Positions 32,353 to 43,789 of a stretch of 64,000 nt of DNA are shown piece after piece (the stretch's first letter is position 1; every line of letters starts with the position of its first letter). The notes beneath the pieces were generated by a model. It did not search any database. It worked only from the letters and a program-made list of their open reading frames with translations, and was not told the DNA's origin. A program made the position numbers and the translations under genes. Source of the DNA: Trichopria drosophilae (lineage: Eukaryota > Arthropoda > Insecta > Hymenoptera > Diapriidae); assembly GCA_030407085.1 (NCBI GenBank), contig CM059582.1:91748501-91812500 (forward strand), read 5' to 3'.

Positions 32353-32356
32353 CTGA
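32353..32356 (+). repeat. T2 target duplication, left copy
   Basis: CTGA here and CTAA at 44872-44875; the satellite consensus at this point is CTAA, so the left copy has one change. Confidence 0.6.
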
Positions 32357-33438
32357 TGTTATGTGCGAGCACATTTTTTTTAAAATTAACTTCATTTCAT
32401 TTATTAATTAATTTATCATTGAAATTTTCAAGCTACTTTCAGACGATTGAATATTATATTCAGTCGCCTGAAAGTCGCGTTTATTCATTTTAATGTAAAC
32501 TCTGAGAAACTTTAGAACCTCTAGAGTCACATTCGTTTCCAACGCCTGGGTGGGCTGGGGAATTTCGAGACGGACACTTTAAGTCGAATATATGATAACG
32601 GCTGCTAAGGAATGCATGGAAAATCCTAGCATAAGCAACGTCTCACGGCGTCGGTTCATTCTGCAGCGTCGGCAGATCTCAGGGAGAGAGACGCAAGTCG
32701 TCTCCCACCATGGGTCCTCCGACGGCTTCGACGCTTGGGCCCGACGTCGTGGACGTCACTTCGTTTCCGCCTCCGAAGCAGCCAAGTCCTCGGAGTTCAA
32801 GACAATCGTCGTGGAAAACGGGTCGCGCCTACACCAGGGTACAAAGTGCCGTAGACGCTCGTTCAGGTCCTGCCCAGAGGTTCATCCGATCTCTGGTAGT
32901 TGTAAGTCATTCTAAAAACTAATTGATCAATCTTTTCCTGTTTCCGTTTCCAGTTATTCATGGATAGATCACATGGGAGACAATATTTTAATTATAATTC
33001 GAGTTAATCAAATTTAAATCATTTACAGGTTTTCCTTTAAACCCTTTACCTTTTTCTAAAAACCCAAGGAAAAACGATATGCTCAGGCCATTTGGGGGAA
33101 AACCCTTTTTATCGGATTCCCGAGGTAATACTTGAAAAACCCAACCTTTCAACCCTTGAGCCTATGCTCAGGCAAATAGGGCGTCACGCCCTTTAGGCTA
33201 TCCACCTCTACCAAAATCCTAGCAATTCTTTCCTATTGTTGTATATAAAATATATGCTTTTTACCATATAATAATCTCTAATTCTTTATCAAACCATAGA
33301 CAAAACGAGATATCAAAGCCCGTAGGGACTGATACCTCATCTTGGCAGTCTTCGTCCTCCGTTGCTAATTAGCGACGGAAAAAGGGGAAAATAATTTTAT
33401 TCGACGGTTGCGTCCGGAGTTCATCTCCGAACGTAACA
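32357..33438 (+). repeat. T2 5' LTR
   Basis: 1082 bp. A 107-codon frame (32592-32915) also occurs in the 3' LTR simply because the LTRs are copies. Boundaries are set by the pair comparison, the PBS and the polypurine tract. Confidence 0.9.
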
Positions 33439-34135
33439 GTCGTAAATTTGGTGTCAGATGTGGGATAATTCTGCCGAGAAATGGTTTGATGTTGTGTTGA
33501 ATTTTTTTTCATTCCAAGGAATTTCATCTCGTGTGATCTGTTTGTGTTTTATGTATAAATTACATGTAATTCCTTTTCCCAAAATTACAATTCCCTAACC
33601 TATTCTATATGGTGTGATAGGGAGGTTTAAAATTTCAGTAATGTAAAAAATTTTAATGCTCATTTGATTGGCTCTCTGGAGTTTTCGAAATGTAATATAT
33701 ATATTATGTTGCTAATTGGCTTTCTTTCAGCAGTGAAATTTCGCATTAAATGTTCGCGTCGCGTGTTAGTGAAAAGTTAAAACGGCGCTAATCGAGAATC
33801 TAAAAATTCTCCTTTCGTTTAAATTCGTTTTAAAAAAAATCGTTTAAATTTAAAAGTATTCGAAAAAAAACATTCGTTAAAAGAAATCTATTTCGTTAAT
33901 TTCGGATTCGAATACGAAAAAGATCATACGATTTTTCCGTGTTCCCCTTTGTTCCTCTTATGCGTTTTCTGACACTACCGGCCTGTATAGCCGGGCGGAA
34001 CCGGAGACAGATCGCGTATGTCTTTTTGGCACTGGGATGAAGTTCAGTAAGAAAAATCCTTAATTATACAAGTGGCGTACTTGTAAATTTGAATTTCACT
34101 ATTGCATTTTAACTTGTAATTAAACAATTGGAAAA
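33439..34135 (+). other. T2 5' leader
   Basis: About 700 bp of non-coding AT-rich leader between LTR and gag, containing the primer-binding site. No ORF of interest. Confidence 0.7.
33449..33465 (+). promoter_or_regulatory. T2 primer-binding site, tRNA-Leu type
   Basis: TGGTGTCAGATGTGGGA, 10 bases after the LTR, complements the 3' end of animal tRNA-Leu (CCCACTTCTGACA plus CCA) with one mismatch. Confidence 0.65.
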
Positions 34136-35610
34136 ATGGCGTATCAATCACAACCCGCCGATGTATTAAATGCATCCATGACTTTAATGAATAGTATGGC
34201 TGAAAGTTTCGCCCTTCAAAATAGTATATCGGCGATCCCCTATTTCGATGGGAAAAATATGTCCCTCAAAGATTTCATCCAGGATGTAAGAAACGGTTCG
34301 GTTTTCATTCCCGCGGAATCACAGGCCTCTTATGTAAAGGCTTGTCTTAGTAAATTACAAGGCATCGCGAGAAACAGTACCTACGGAAAAACTATTAACA
34401 CTATCGATGAGCTCGTAAGTCATCTAAAGAAACGGTTCGCGGCGGGAAAAACTTATTCCTATTACGTGCATGAGTTGGAAAATTCCCGTATGTATAGAAC
34501 AGACACCGTAAGCGATTTTCGAGACCGCATTAATATCTTAGTCGAAGAAGCGAAAATAGCATAGAAAAAGAAGTAACTGTAGAAAGAAATGCCCGGGCTG
34601 CGAATCTCGAAATTTTAAGTAAACCCTTGGAAATTACTGCGCTTAACGCTTTTATGCGAGGTCTACCCGACGATATGGTAGGATTAGTAGATGCCAAGGA
34701 TCCGAAAACCTTGGACGATGCTTGGGAGGCAGCTTTAAAAATCGAATCAAAAATAGAACAGGGAATTCTACCTGAATTCTACCTATGATTCCAGAACATC
34801 TCGTATGTTCTACTCTCGAAATCAGGTCCCATATAACGATAATTTAGAGTACAATAGACCAGGCATTTTACGTCAAAATAGGTATGATGATAGGAGGGTG
34901 AGATTCACTGAAGATAGGTCGACATTTCAAAATCCATCTAGTTCGCGAATCGATCAAATCGCGAGAGGAGATCGAAGGTTTGGTGAGGGTGCATGGTCAT
35001 ACGACGGGTTGCCGGGACAAAGATCTTATTTAAATCACCCTTACGCACCTATACATTACCCCTATCTGCATCCCTATCCGCAGTACGCATTACCGCGAGA
35101 AATGTCGCCAAACCCAAGGGTCCCCCGTTCAAATTCGCCTCTAAATTTCTATGCTGCCGAAAGATATCGCGAAAAATCGCCGGTTTCAACCCAATCCAGG
35201 TATGGATATCATAGTCACCGGGACGAAAGAGAAAAGTCACCCTCTAATCAGTATTATCGTCGAGATTACCCCCGACGAGATAATCGCAAAGCCAGATCAC
35301 CGGTAAGAAGTCAATCACCGATCAGTCATCAATCAGAGTATAAGTCGCGAACGAAAAGTTTTCGGATAACGGGTCTTCTCGGAATAAATCCAACGAAGAT
35401 ATGACAAAAACGCCATATCGGGCGCGATCTCCTCAAAATTCCCGCGAAAATTCACCGTCCGCCGCAGATAACGGAAAAAATCATAATTTAAACGAAAAAC
35501 CGACTCGCTGGAACGATGCCGGCCCGAGTCGGAAAATCAGTCAAAATCAAACGGAATCGGTGAGGTACTTGGAGTTAGCCGCATGCGAGGAGGAGAGTCT
35601 CCTGCGGTAG
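34136..35610 (+). pseudogene. gag: T2 gag, three frame breaks
   Basis: Ty3/gypsy Gag. The ATG at 34136 opens a capsid-like region (ISAIPYFDGKN, LVSHLKKRF) to 34564. There the frame slips; the reading continues at 34564-34788 (FMRGLPDDM, AWEAALKIE). An 11-bp direct duplication GAATTCTACCT (34763-34773, 34774-34784) then shifts it again. The next part (34789-35350) is rich in Arg, Ser, Pro and Tyr. A third slip near 35360-35400 leads to the final segment, 35401-35610. I see no CCHC knuckle. The end overlaps pol in the -1 frame at a slippery TTTAAAC. Confidence 0.85.
35487..35493 (+). promoter_or_regulatory. T2 gag-pol -1 frameshift site
   Basis: The gag frame reads AAT TTA AAC GAA; T-TTA-AAC is a canonical slippery heptamer in phase. 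The -1 frame has TAA just upstream and is then open into pol (protease DTGAD at 35658). Confidence 0.65.
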
Positions 35611-38600
35611 AATTGACTCATGATAAATTTAGGCTGCGAAAAGCTATTTTCTTAGTTGATACGGGAGCTGACATAAATCTCATTAAATTAACTGCCCCGC
35701 ATCCAGATCTAAGAGTCTGGACTGACAATTCAATTAATATTTTCGGTATAACCCCGGACCCGATTAAAACGTACGGCACTATTAATGTTCAAATTTTTGA
35801 TGACCCGGTTCTTTTCCACGTAGTTTCCGCAAAATTTCCGATAGAATGCGATGGAATTCTGGGTAAAGAATTTTTACGGCAGGAAGAAGCCGAAATTTCC
35901 TTTAATCATCAAACTCTCGTAGTCAAAAACCGTCCTATTCGACCTTTTAGATTTATTGATTCCTATTCGCAGAACTTAATTGCTGCTAAATCATCTAAAA
36001 AAGCTCAACTATATTTTCTTAAAGCTAGGACGAAAGTTCCTATAGACGTCATGTTAAACGAAACTAAATTAACCGAAGGATATTTACCGCTGGTGAAAAC
36101 AATTCCAGGTATTTTTATCGGCGAGGCCGCTGTCACTAGAAAGGGAAAATATTGTCGAGTTTTAGCAATAAATACCCTAGATCGCGATGTAGCATTAGGT
36201 TTAGATTCGCAAAATCTAATTCCATTCGAGTATCATAATTTCCAAGAAGAAAGTAATATTCGTTATAGTTCTTCGGACGAGGAGGAAATAACCGGAGATA
36301 GAACCTCTAACATTATTAAACTCTTGCATTTAAATCACTTAAATAAAGAAGAGAAAGACCACATAATATCTTTAATTCATGAATTTCCAAATCAATTTTA
36401 TTTGCCAGGGGATATTCTACCTTGCACTAATGTTATATCCTATAATATTCTGACGGTGGATAACATTCCGATAACGACCAAACAATATCGATTGCCGTCT
36501 ATTCACAGGGACGAGATTCAAGATCAAATTCGAAAAAAATTGAGGAATGGAGTAATAAAACCCTCTAAATCGCCTTATAATTCGCCCTTGTGGATAGTTC
36601 CAAAACGACCGGACTCTCAAGGAAAACCCCGGTGGCGTATGGTAATAGATTTTAGAAAATTAAATGATAAAACTATCGGTGACGGATTTCCAATACCACA
36701 TTCCCTAGATATCATGGATTACCTTGGGCAGGCCCAATATTTTAGCGTATTGGACCTGGCCAACGGTTTTCAACAAATTCCGTTGAGTAAGGAAGATCGC
36801 GCGAAAACCGCTTTTTCGACCCCTACAGGACACTATGAATTTATTAGAATGCCTGAAGGATTGAAAAATGCTCCCGCGACTTTTCAACGATTGATGAATC
36901 AAGTTTTAACGGGCTTACAAGGTACGGAAATGTTCGTGTACTTAGATGATATTATTGTTTTCTCGCGTAACTTAAAAGAACACGGTAAGAAAATGCGCAG
37001 ATTATTCCAACGCTTGTCAGAGGCTAATTTAACCCTGCAACCTGACAAATGCGAGTTCCTACGGGCAGAGGTAACTTATTTAGGACATATTATAAGTAAG
37101 GAAGGTATCAGACCCAATCCTCAGAAAATTCACGCCGTGGAACACTTCCCGCGTCCCAAAAATGCTCGTGGAGTAAGGGGTTTCCTCGGACTATTGGGGT
37201 ATAATCGTAGGTTTATTAAGGATTTTTCGGCGCGAGCCAAACCATTATCTATTCTAACGAGTAAAAATCATAAGTTCAAATGGACCTCAGCCCAAGAAGA
37301 GAGTTTCAACGATTTAAGAAACGCTCTTTGCCAGGATCCGGTTTTACGCTACCCCGATTTCAAAAAGCCATTCATTTTAGCCACCGACGCATCGGATATA
37401 GCGATCGGTGCCGTATTAAGTCAAAATTTTGAGGGTCAAGAACATCCTATAGCTTATCTGTCCAGAACCCTGTCAAATACAGAGAGAAACTATGATTCCA
37501 CTGAGAAAGAGTGTTTGGCCGCTCTGTATGCTATGTTACATTTTAGACCATACCTATATGGACAAAAGTTTACCCTAATCTGTGATCACGAACCCTTAAA
37601 ATGGATTAATTCAAAAGGCGACATCAGTCAGAAACATATACGATGGCGCTTAAAACTGCTTAACTATAAATATGATTTCGAGTACAAGGCTGGAAAGAAA
37701 AACTCTAATGCCGATGCGCTATCTCGAAATCCGACTCGGAATGGTGATGGTGATTCTGAGATTGATTTGGAAGATCAGTCCGACTTTAGGGTTTTCCCAT
37801 TAAAACCTAACCCTAAATCTGTTCCTTTAGTCCCTAGACCCACGCGAACATCTGCGTTACGGTCAGGATCGGTATCGGTTGATCTTGGACATAAATCCAC
37901 GTCCGAGGTTCGGAAAAGACCCGGAAGACCAGTCGGTAGCAAAAATAAAACTGGACTTGCTCCTAACATCGACCTGCCATCGTTCCCTATAGATGCTAAT
38001 GTTATCGCTAAACGAACAAGATCACAAGCTATAGCATCTAGTAGTAAAATCTCGAAAAAGATACCAGAGAGAGACGGGAATAAATTAGTAGGTCCCTCTG
38101 AGTCCGATGAACCCGAATCATCCGACTCTGAGGTACCAATTATTAGAGAACGAAAACAAATGATTCGCGGAGTAGAACCACCCTTGCAACCGATGAAACT
38201 GGTCGAACCTTCTTCATCTGACTCGGATGATGAGGAGGGTAATGAACCTGTTCCCGCAGCGGAAAACCCGAGAAAAGTATTAAGACCGGACGAGATTCCA
38301 GTAGAAATGAGTGAAAATGAATCAACCGATACGGATCTGGACAGTGACGATGAGATTCTGTTCGGCGCACATGATCCTAACGAGGCTGAAGTAAGTGAGA
38401 AAAGCCGGAGTCATGATAGTGCCTCCGGGGGTTACCAAAATACCCTCTGGTGGGATAGTTATGAGTCCGAGCCTGAATTCGTTCTTCCTAGAAGATTCTC
38501 AGACGGCGACGTGGTTGACGATCGTTTGCGCGAAATCCTTAACGAGATGGATACAATCGACGATGATCGCGGGGATGAAACTCTGGAAGAACGCATTCGG

Positions 38601-40478
38601 AACATGGCTCCTACTCCGGGGGATGATCGGGATGATTTGGATAGCGATTCTGTCGATACCGACGAATCTGAACCCGTGACGGTAAGCAGTAGAGATAACA
38701 TGCCAACCGCGATATCTACTCCTTTCTCGAACGTTGGAAATCAGTTGCGAAAACGACGATCATATTCTGTTCCATCATTGTCCGCAATAGGCGATCATAT
38801 AGATGTTCACCAAAAATTTCCCTCCGAAATCGCTCATAGTCAAGTACCGGGAATCACGGAAGATAATGTTCAATATCCGCGAGTAAACATCAGCGATAAT
38901 TCAAAGACCCCTCAGGTCAATTTTAACCTAACCCCTACGATTTTTGATGAGAAAAATATTGATGACGTAGTTCCTGATATTCCGCGAGAAAAGGGTTTAT
39001 CGACCATTATTCGTAGTAGAGAAAGTATATCTGCTATTAGGAATAATATAGTACACTTCATTTCGGGGGATGGTGAATTAATTTCAACCGTAGGTAAATT
39101 GCTCAACGATATTGGAGCTATAGATGCGAAAGAAATAAAAAAACGACGCCCAAAAATCGGTCAAATTATAGTCACACCTAGAGGAAAATATCGAATCTTT
39201 TCTGTTATACTTAACCTCAAGCATTATGATAAATTGGATGTCGGAAATTTTAAATTAGGACTAGAAAATCTTTTATTAGTTTTGACTCATTTCAAGGTCA
39301 AGGAATTTCGTATAGCTGAGGTAGGAGATTTAACCGATATCCTACCTAAGGAAGTTTTCTATAATTAATTGCTGGAAACCTTTAGTAAAATCGAAATTAA
39401 AATCATTCTATGCAATGGAAAAATTAATGTGCCACCTGCCGAAATGAGATCTCAAATAATTAAAGAAAATCATGATAGTTTATATGCTGGACATAAAGGA
39501 GTAACTAAAACTTACCAGCGAATTAGAGAACGTTTTTATTGGACGAATATGCGCAATGATATCAGGGAACATATACGCCGGTGTGATAGTTATCAACTAC
39601 AAAAATTGGTACGTGTCAAAAATACTGAAGAAATGATTATAACGGATGTCCCGTTAGAAGCGCTTGACAAAATCTCTATGGACACAGTCGGTCCATTACC
39701 TACAACCCCTTCAGGGAATAAGCATATTCTCACTATGCAAGATCAGTTAACGAAATTTAGTATAGCAATTCCATTACCCGATATCAAAGCTCCTACTATC
39801 GCGTATGCAATTGCTACTCAATTAATTGCTCGTTTTGGTGCCCCTAAGGCCATACTTACCGATTGTGGAAAGTCATTTTTAAACCAAATTTTAGAAGAAT
39901 TAACTAAAATTTTTAAAATTAAACACCTCAACACGTCTGGGTATCGATCACAAACTAATGGCGCTCTCGAGCGGAGTCATATCGTACTAATTGAATATCT
40001 AAAACATTATATTCGGGATTACGATGATTGGGACAGTTTTGTTCCATTCGCGATGTTCGCGTATAATACTTCAGTGCACGAAGCCACCAAATTTACCCCG
40101 CACGAATTGGTATACGGTAAACTAGCTAGATGTCCTAGTAAATACCCTACTGGGGAGAAATTAGGTACTTACAACATATTTTTAGCTGACTTAATAAATC
40201 GTATAACCGAAATAAATTTGATCGCAGCTAAAAATTTATTTACTTCCAAGGAACGGTCAAAGGAGCATTATGACATTAAAAGTAGAAATTTTAAAGGTAA
40301 AAAGGGTGACTATGCCTATGTTTTAACGGAACCGCGAAAATCCAAATTTGACAAACATTATCACGGACCATATAGTATAGTTGATATCACGTCAAAACAT
40401 AACGTAATCCTTGAGACTGGAGATGGAAGGAGGATGAGGAAACATTTGGACAAGATAAAGCTTGCCAAGTGTGATTGA
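35496..40478 (+). pseudogene. pol: T2 pol: protease, RT, RNase H, AT-hook/acidic linker, macro-like domain, integrase; one nonsense codon
   Basis: Residues are counted from the ATG at 35583. Protease: VDTGAD with D26. RT: LDLANGFQQIPL and YLDD 453-456. RNase H: ATDASDIAIGAVLS near 600, ADALSRN near 720. About 420 extra residues follow: an AT-hook-like RKRPGRPVGSKNK (about 37912-37950), then Asp/Glu/Ser-rich sequence. At about 1145-1261 there is a macro-domain-like segment (VHFISGDGE, GKYRIFSVIL, FRIAEVGDLTDILP). TAA at 39366-39368 stops the frame; the same frame resumes with LLETFSKIEIKIILCNG, the expected last strand of that domain, then integrase. Integrase has HHCC with the last Cys replaced by Tyr (39591-39593), then MDTVGPLP, LTDCGKSF and GALERSH. 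Residues of RT and the integrase DDE triad are present. Confidence 0.85.
39010..39430 (+). other. Macro-like domain within T2 pol
   Basis: Pattern and spacing match the small Poa1p/OARD1-type macro fold: a His-x-Ile-Ser-x-Asp start, a Gly-x-Tyr-x-Ile-Phe strand, a Lys-x-Tyr-x-Lys-Leu turn, a helix, a Gly-Asp-Leu-x-Asp-x-Leu segment and a final IKIILCNG strand. The usual Gly-Ile-Ala ligand loop is degenerate (STVGKLL), so ADP-ribose binding may be lost. The TAA at 39366 falls within the domain. Confidence 0.6.
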
Positions 40479-40491
40479 TTTGATTTAGAGG

Positions 40492-42399
40492 ATGATCGCT
40501 ATCATCGTCTTCTGCCTGATTGGTGCTTCGGGGGTGGTCGGAATCAAATACGAAGTCAAGAACTTGAACAACGCTGGATTGTCCTTCGAACGTATACATA
40601 CTGCACGGATCAGACAAGGAGATTGGAAGCTCAATATTGCTTTGAATCTGAGCTCTTACTTTAATACATCTTTCGATCCTGTGAAAAGAATGAATCACGC
40701 CATCGATACATGCCCTATGGAATCCGAAATAGATTGTAAAGCACTAGTGAACCCCAGATTGATGATCAAGAAAATTGTAAAGGATCAAGCAATGAGAGAC
40801 AGAGTCAAAATGTTCATGCAAGAATTGTGTTCTCCTTTATTGAAATCAGATGACGAAAAGGCTAGGAAGAAAAGATTAGTCCTTTTGGGAATCATTGGCA
40901 GCATAAGCAAAAGTTTATTCGGCACGTTAACAATAGACGATGCTGAATACTATAATTCAGAAATAGATAAATTATATTCAGATCAAAAAGATTTAGCATC
41001 TCTGATGCAAAAACAAACCCATATTTTTAAATCAAATTATGAAACTTTACAACAAAAAGTGGAAACCGGTGCATCACAAATTGACAAATTAGGAGAGATA
41101 TTAACCAAGGTGAACCATCGATTAGTGCATATCACTACCATCAATCAATATACCATCGAATTAAACACTTATTTGGAAAACAGATTGGATATCGGACAAG
41201 GAATAATTGATATCCTCACCGCTGCAAAGGCAGGACAGCTACACCCTCTCCTAATAAATACATCAAGTCTCTCGAAAATTGCTCAAGATATTCAAGAGCG
41301 TGTGCGCGAGTTGGATGTCCCTATTCCTTTGACCTACCTACGTCCCAATACATTAGCATCTATATCCTCAGCAAAAGTTATTCATTATAAATCGAAATTA
41401 CAAATAATTGTTACTTTCCCTTTATTGGCCAAGACTAAATATCATCTCTTTCATTTGCATTCCTGGCCTAACCCTCAATTTCAAAATAGCAAATATGTTT
41501 GCTCTGCTTTTGTGGAACCATTTGCTCGTTATCTCTTCCTATCTGCTGATCGCCGTGGTTATTTCTTTCGGGATGATTTAGCAATGTGCAGTGGCACTCC
41601 TTATCATTATATTTGCGAATTAAATCAACCGCTAGAAATTATTGGACAAAATCTAAACTGTGAAATTGGACTTTTGGATTCTACGACTTTTAACATTACG
41701 GATAAGTGTAATATACAGTTAAAACAAGAACAAGGTGTATTTTGGAAACGGTTGCGAACTACAGGAGACTGGTTATTTAGTACTTATGCTCCGGAAGAAA
41801 TACATATCATCTGTTCGGAAAAAAATCAAAAGATAACCATCAATGGTACCGGAATACTTGCTTTCCCACAAGGTTGCACTGTTAAACAGGGCACTAGAAT
41901 CTTACTAAACTTTCGAACTTTCATCGCGAGGCAAGAGTACTCGTACTCGCCTGAAACATCTCTGGATTTGTCACCTCAAATCTCTAACCTATATCAACAT
42001 GATGAAATAAATGATTGGAAATTTACAAGTGGAAAATTAAAAGACTTTTCAAGTAAGGATACAAAAGGCTATTCTCTTCAGGAAATAGAGACTAGATTGG
42101 AAGAAATCAAAAATCACCATAGAACGAAGCAGAATACTCGTAATTTACTCTATGGTGGAGCCTTCGTAAATTTGATCATTATTTTAATCCTAATTATTAT
42201 CATATGGTGGTTATGGAATCGTAGAGGTAAATTACATTTTCGATCTATAAAAACTACAAATGTGGAGCCCAAGCGAATGGCAAATAATCCACAGTGCACA
42301 CATACATCGCAAGAAGAAATTGGTGTTGACAATCCTGTGAATATTACTCCATCCATATCCATGCAATTGCAGAGACAAGAAGCAATGGTGGATCATTAA
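40492..42399 (+). CDS. env: T2 env: envelope-like glycoprotein (open)
   Basis: 635 residues, uninterrupted. There is a hydrophobic N-terminal signal (about 1-17), Asn-x-Ser/Thr sites near 52 and 58, and a basic RKKR at 125-128 followed by a hydrophobic Gly-rich stretch (129-145). That is the layout of a furin-type site and fusion peptide in insect errantivirus and baculovirus F-type envelope proteins. Helical, coiled-coil-prone sequence lies at about 150-230. A membrane anchor (about 554-575, Ile/Leu-rich, WWLW) and a 60-residue tail end it. It starts 14 bp after pol. It is open although gag and pol are broken. Confidence 0.85.
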   Translation: MIAIIVFCLIGASGVVGIKYEVKNLNNAGLSFERIHTARIRQGDWKLNIALNLSSYFNTSFDPVKRMNHAIDTCPMESEIDCKALVNPRLMIKKIVKDQAMRDRVKMFMQELCSPLLKSDDEKARKKRLVLLGIIGSISKSLFGTLTIDDAEYYNSEIDKLYSDQKDLASLMQKQTHIFKSNYETLQQKVETGASQIDKLGEILTKVNHRLVHITTINQYTIELNTYLENRLDIGQGIIDILTAAKAGQLHPLLINTSSLSKIAQDIQERVRELDVPIPLTYLRPNTLASISSAKVIHYKSKLQIIVTFPLLAKTKYHLFHLHSWPNPQFQNSKYVCSAFVEPFARYLFLSADRRGYFFRDDLAMCSGTPYHYICELNQPLEIIGQNLNCEIGLLDSTTFNITDKCNIQLKQEQGVFWKRLRTTGDWLFSTYAPEEIHIICSEKNQKITINGTGILAFPQGCTVKQGTRILLNFRTFIARQEYSYSPETSLDLSPQISNLYQHDEINDWKFTSGKLKDFSSKDTKGYSLQEIETRLEEIKNHHRTKQNTRNLLYGGAFVNLIIILILIIIIWWLWNRRGKLHFRSIKTTNVEPKRMANNPQCTHTSQEEIGVDNPVNITPSISMQLQRQEAMVDH

Positions 42400-43767
42400 A
42401 ATAAAAAACTTAAGTGCAGTTTAATTATTGAAATAAGTTATTTGTAAAGTGAACTTCGGGCACGATTGAATGACAAAATTGAAAGACAAAACATTTATTC
42501 TTTATTTTTTTTTGAGATTGTTAATATGAAGTATTGGCGTCTACGCTCCAATAACTCGCTTTGAGTATAATTATATATTTATTATTTAAATCAAGACTAT
42601 ATTGCTGGTATTATGTAGGAAGGATAAGCGCATTCTTCACAAAGTACCATACCCGATTGAAATTCTCTAAAAACGAAATTTTTAATCTGAAAAAATTTAT
42701 TATATCATAAATTGATTTGGGTGGAGAGTATGTAGCTTATGGAAACCACACATAGCATAACCTTTCTTTTCATACCCTTCCTTCATCCTGTCAAATGCTC
42801 GAATGATTAATTCCACGAGTGAAAATTAATTGAAATTAATTATTTTTCAGACAATAAGCCTGGTGGGTGTACGTCCGCGTAATTGACAATATATAAGTCT
42901 TCACACGCACCATGGCTTATCAGTTGACCCGTATCAATATAAATACGAAGTTCGAATACCCAACCCTTTTGATCCAGTTGAGTTGATAGCAAGATGGACT
43001 TAGAATCAATAACAACGTAGCCAGAGACAACGAACGAATGATAACATCAACAACGAATGAATATGTGATCCGAATCAAGGTTCTTTCAGGTCAATAGCAT
43101 ATTAGCAACTTTCCTTTTTCAGTAATATATATATATTCATAGTACTAACTGGACTTAAAGGAGTATGACTCAGGCCAATGTTCCTTATGGAATGATATTC
43201 TGGAGAGACTAGGTTAGGAATATGAAATATAATTTTAACTTATTTCCTGAAAGAATCTCGTGCGTAATTGTATATTCATCGGTTGAAATATTGAAAATGT
43301 GAATTGATTACGAAGTTACCGGATAGTGTTAATTAAGTCATGGAAGCTATTTCCATCGTGATCGGGAAAATAGATATTATAAATGGACATTTTCAAAAGA
43401 TCAATAAGTAAGGCAGTGGAACTGAATCAGAAAGACATTTTAAGCTAATTTGTAAGTAAAATTTCGAAAAATATGTAACGCGATTCATCAAAGATCAAAT
43501 ATTGTAAGCAATGTATCATACCAAATCCTAACCATACCCTATCTATCCATATAAGAGAAAAACATAGGGGAGACTTGTAAAGATGAGAGAACCTAGAGTT
43601 AGCACGCGGAGAATTATCGTGTCTCATGTGATTGTTCAAACTCGCCCAACTTCCATTTTTTTATTATACAATCGTTTTCAATCTTTGATATGTTTTTTCT
43701 CATGGTTTGTCTCGGGTTTTACAGCCCAACCCCTGTGTATTAGAATTGTCGAGGACGACAACACATT
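42400..43767 (+). other. T2 region between env and polypurine tract
   Basis: About 1.4 kb, AT-rich, no convincing ORF. Unusually long for this position; no recognised function. Confidence 0.65.
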
Positions 43768-43789
43768 AAGGGGGGAGGGGGGGGGAGGA
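43768..43789 (+). promoter_or_regulatory. T2 polypurine tract
   Basis: A 21-base run of A and G (mainly G), AAGGGGGGAGGGG and onward, directly before the 3' LTR. Confidence 0.85.

Noticed and set aside
32592..32922. 107- and 70-codon frames in the T2 LTR, repeated at 44025-44355
   Set aside because: Conserved only because the two LTRs are copies; no homology or codon signal seen.
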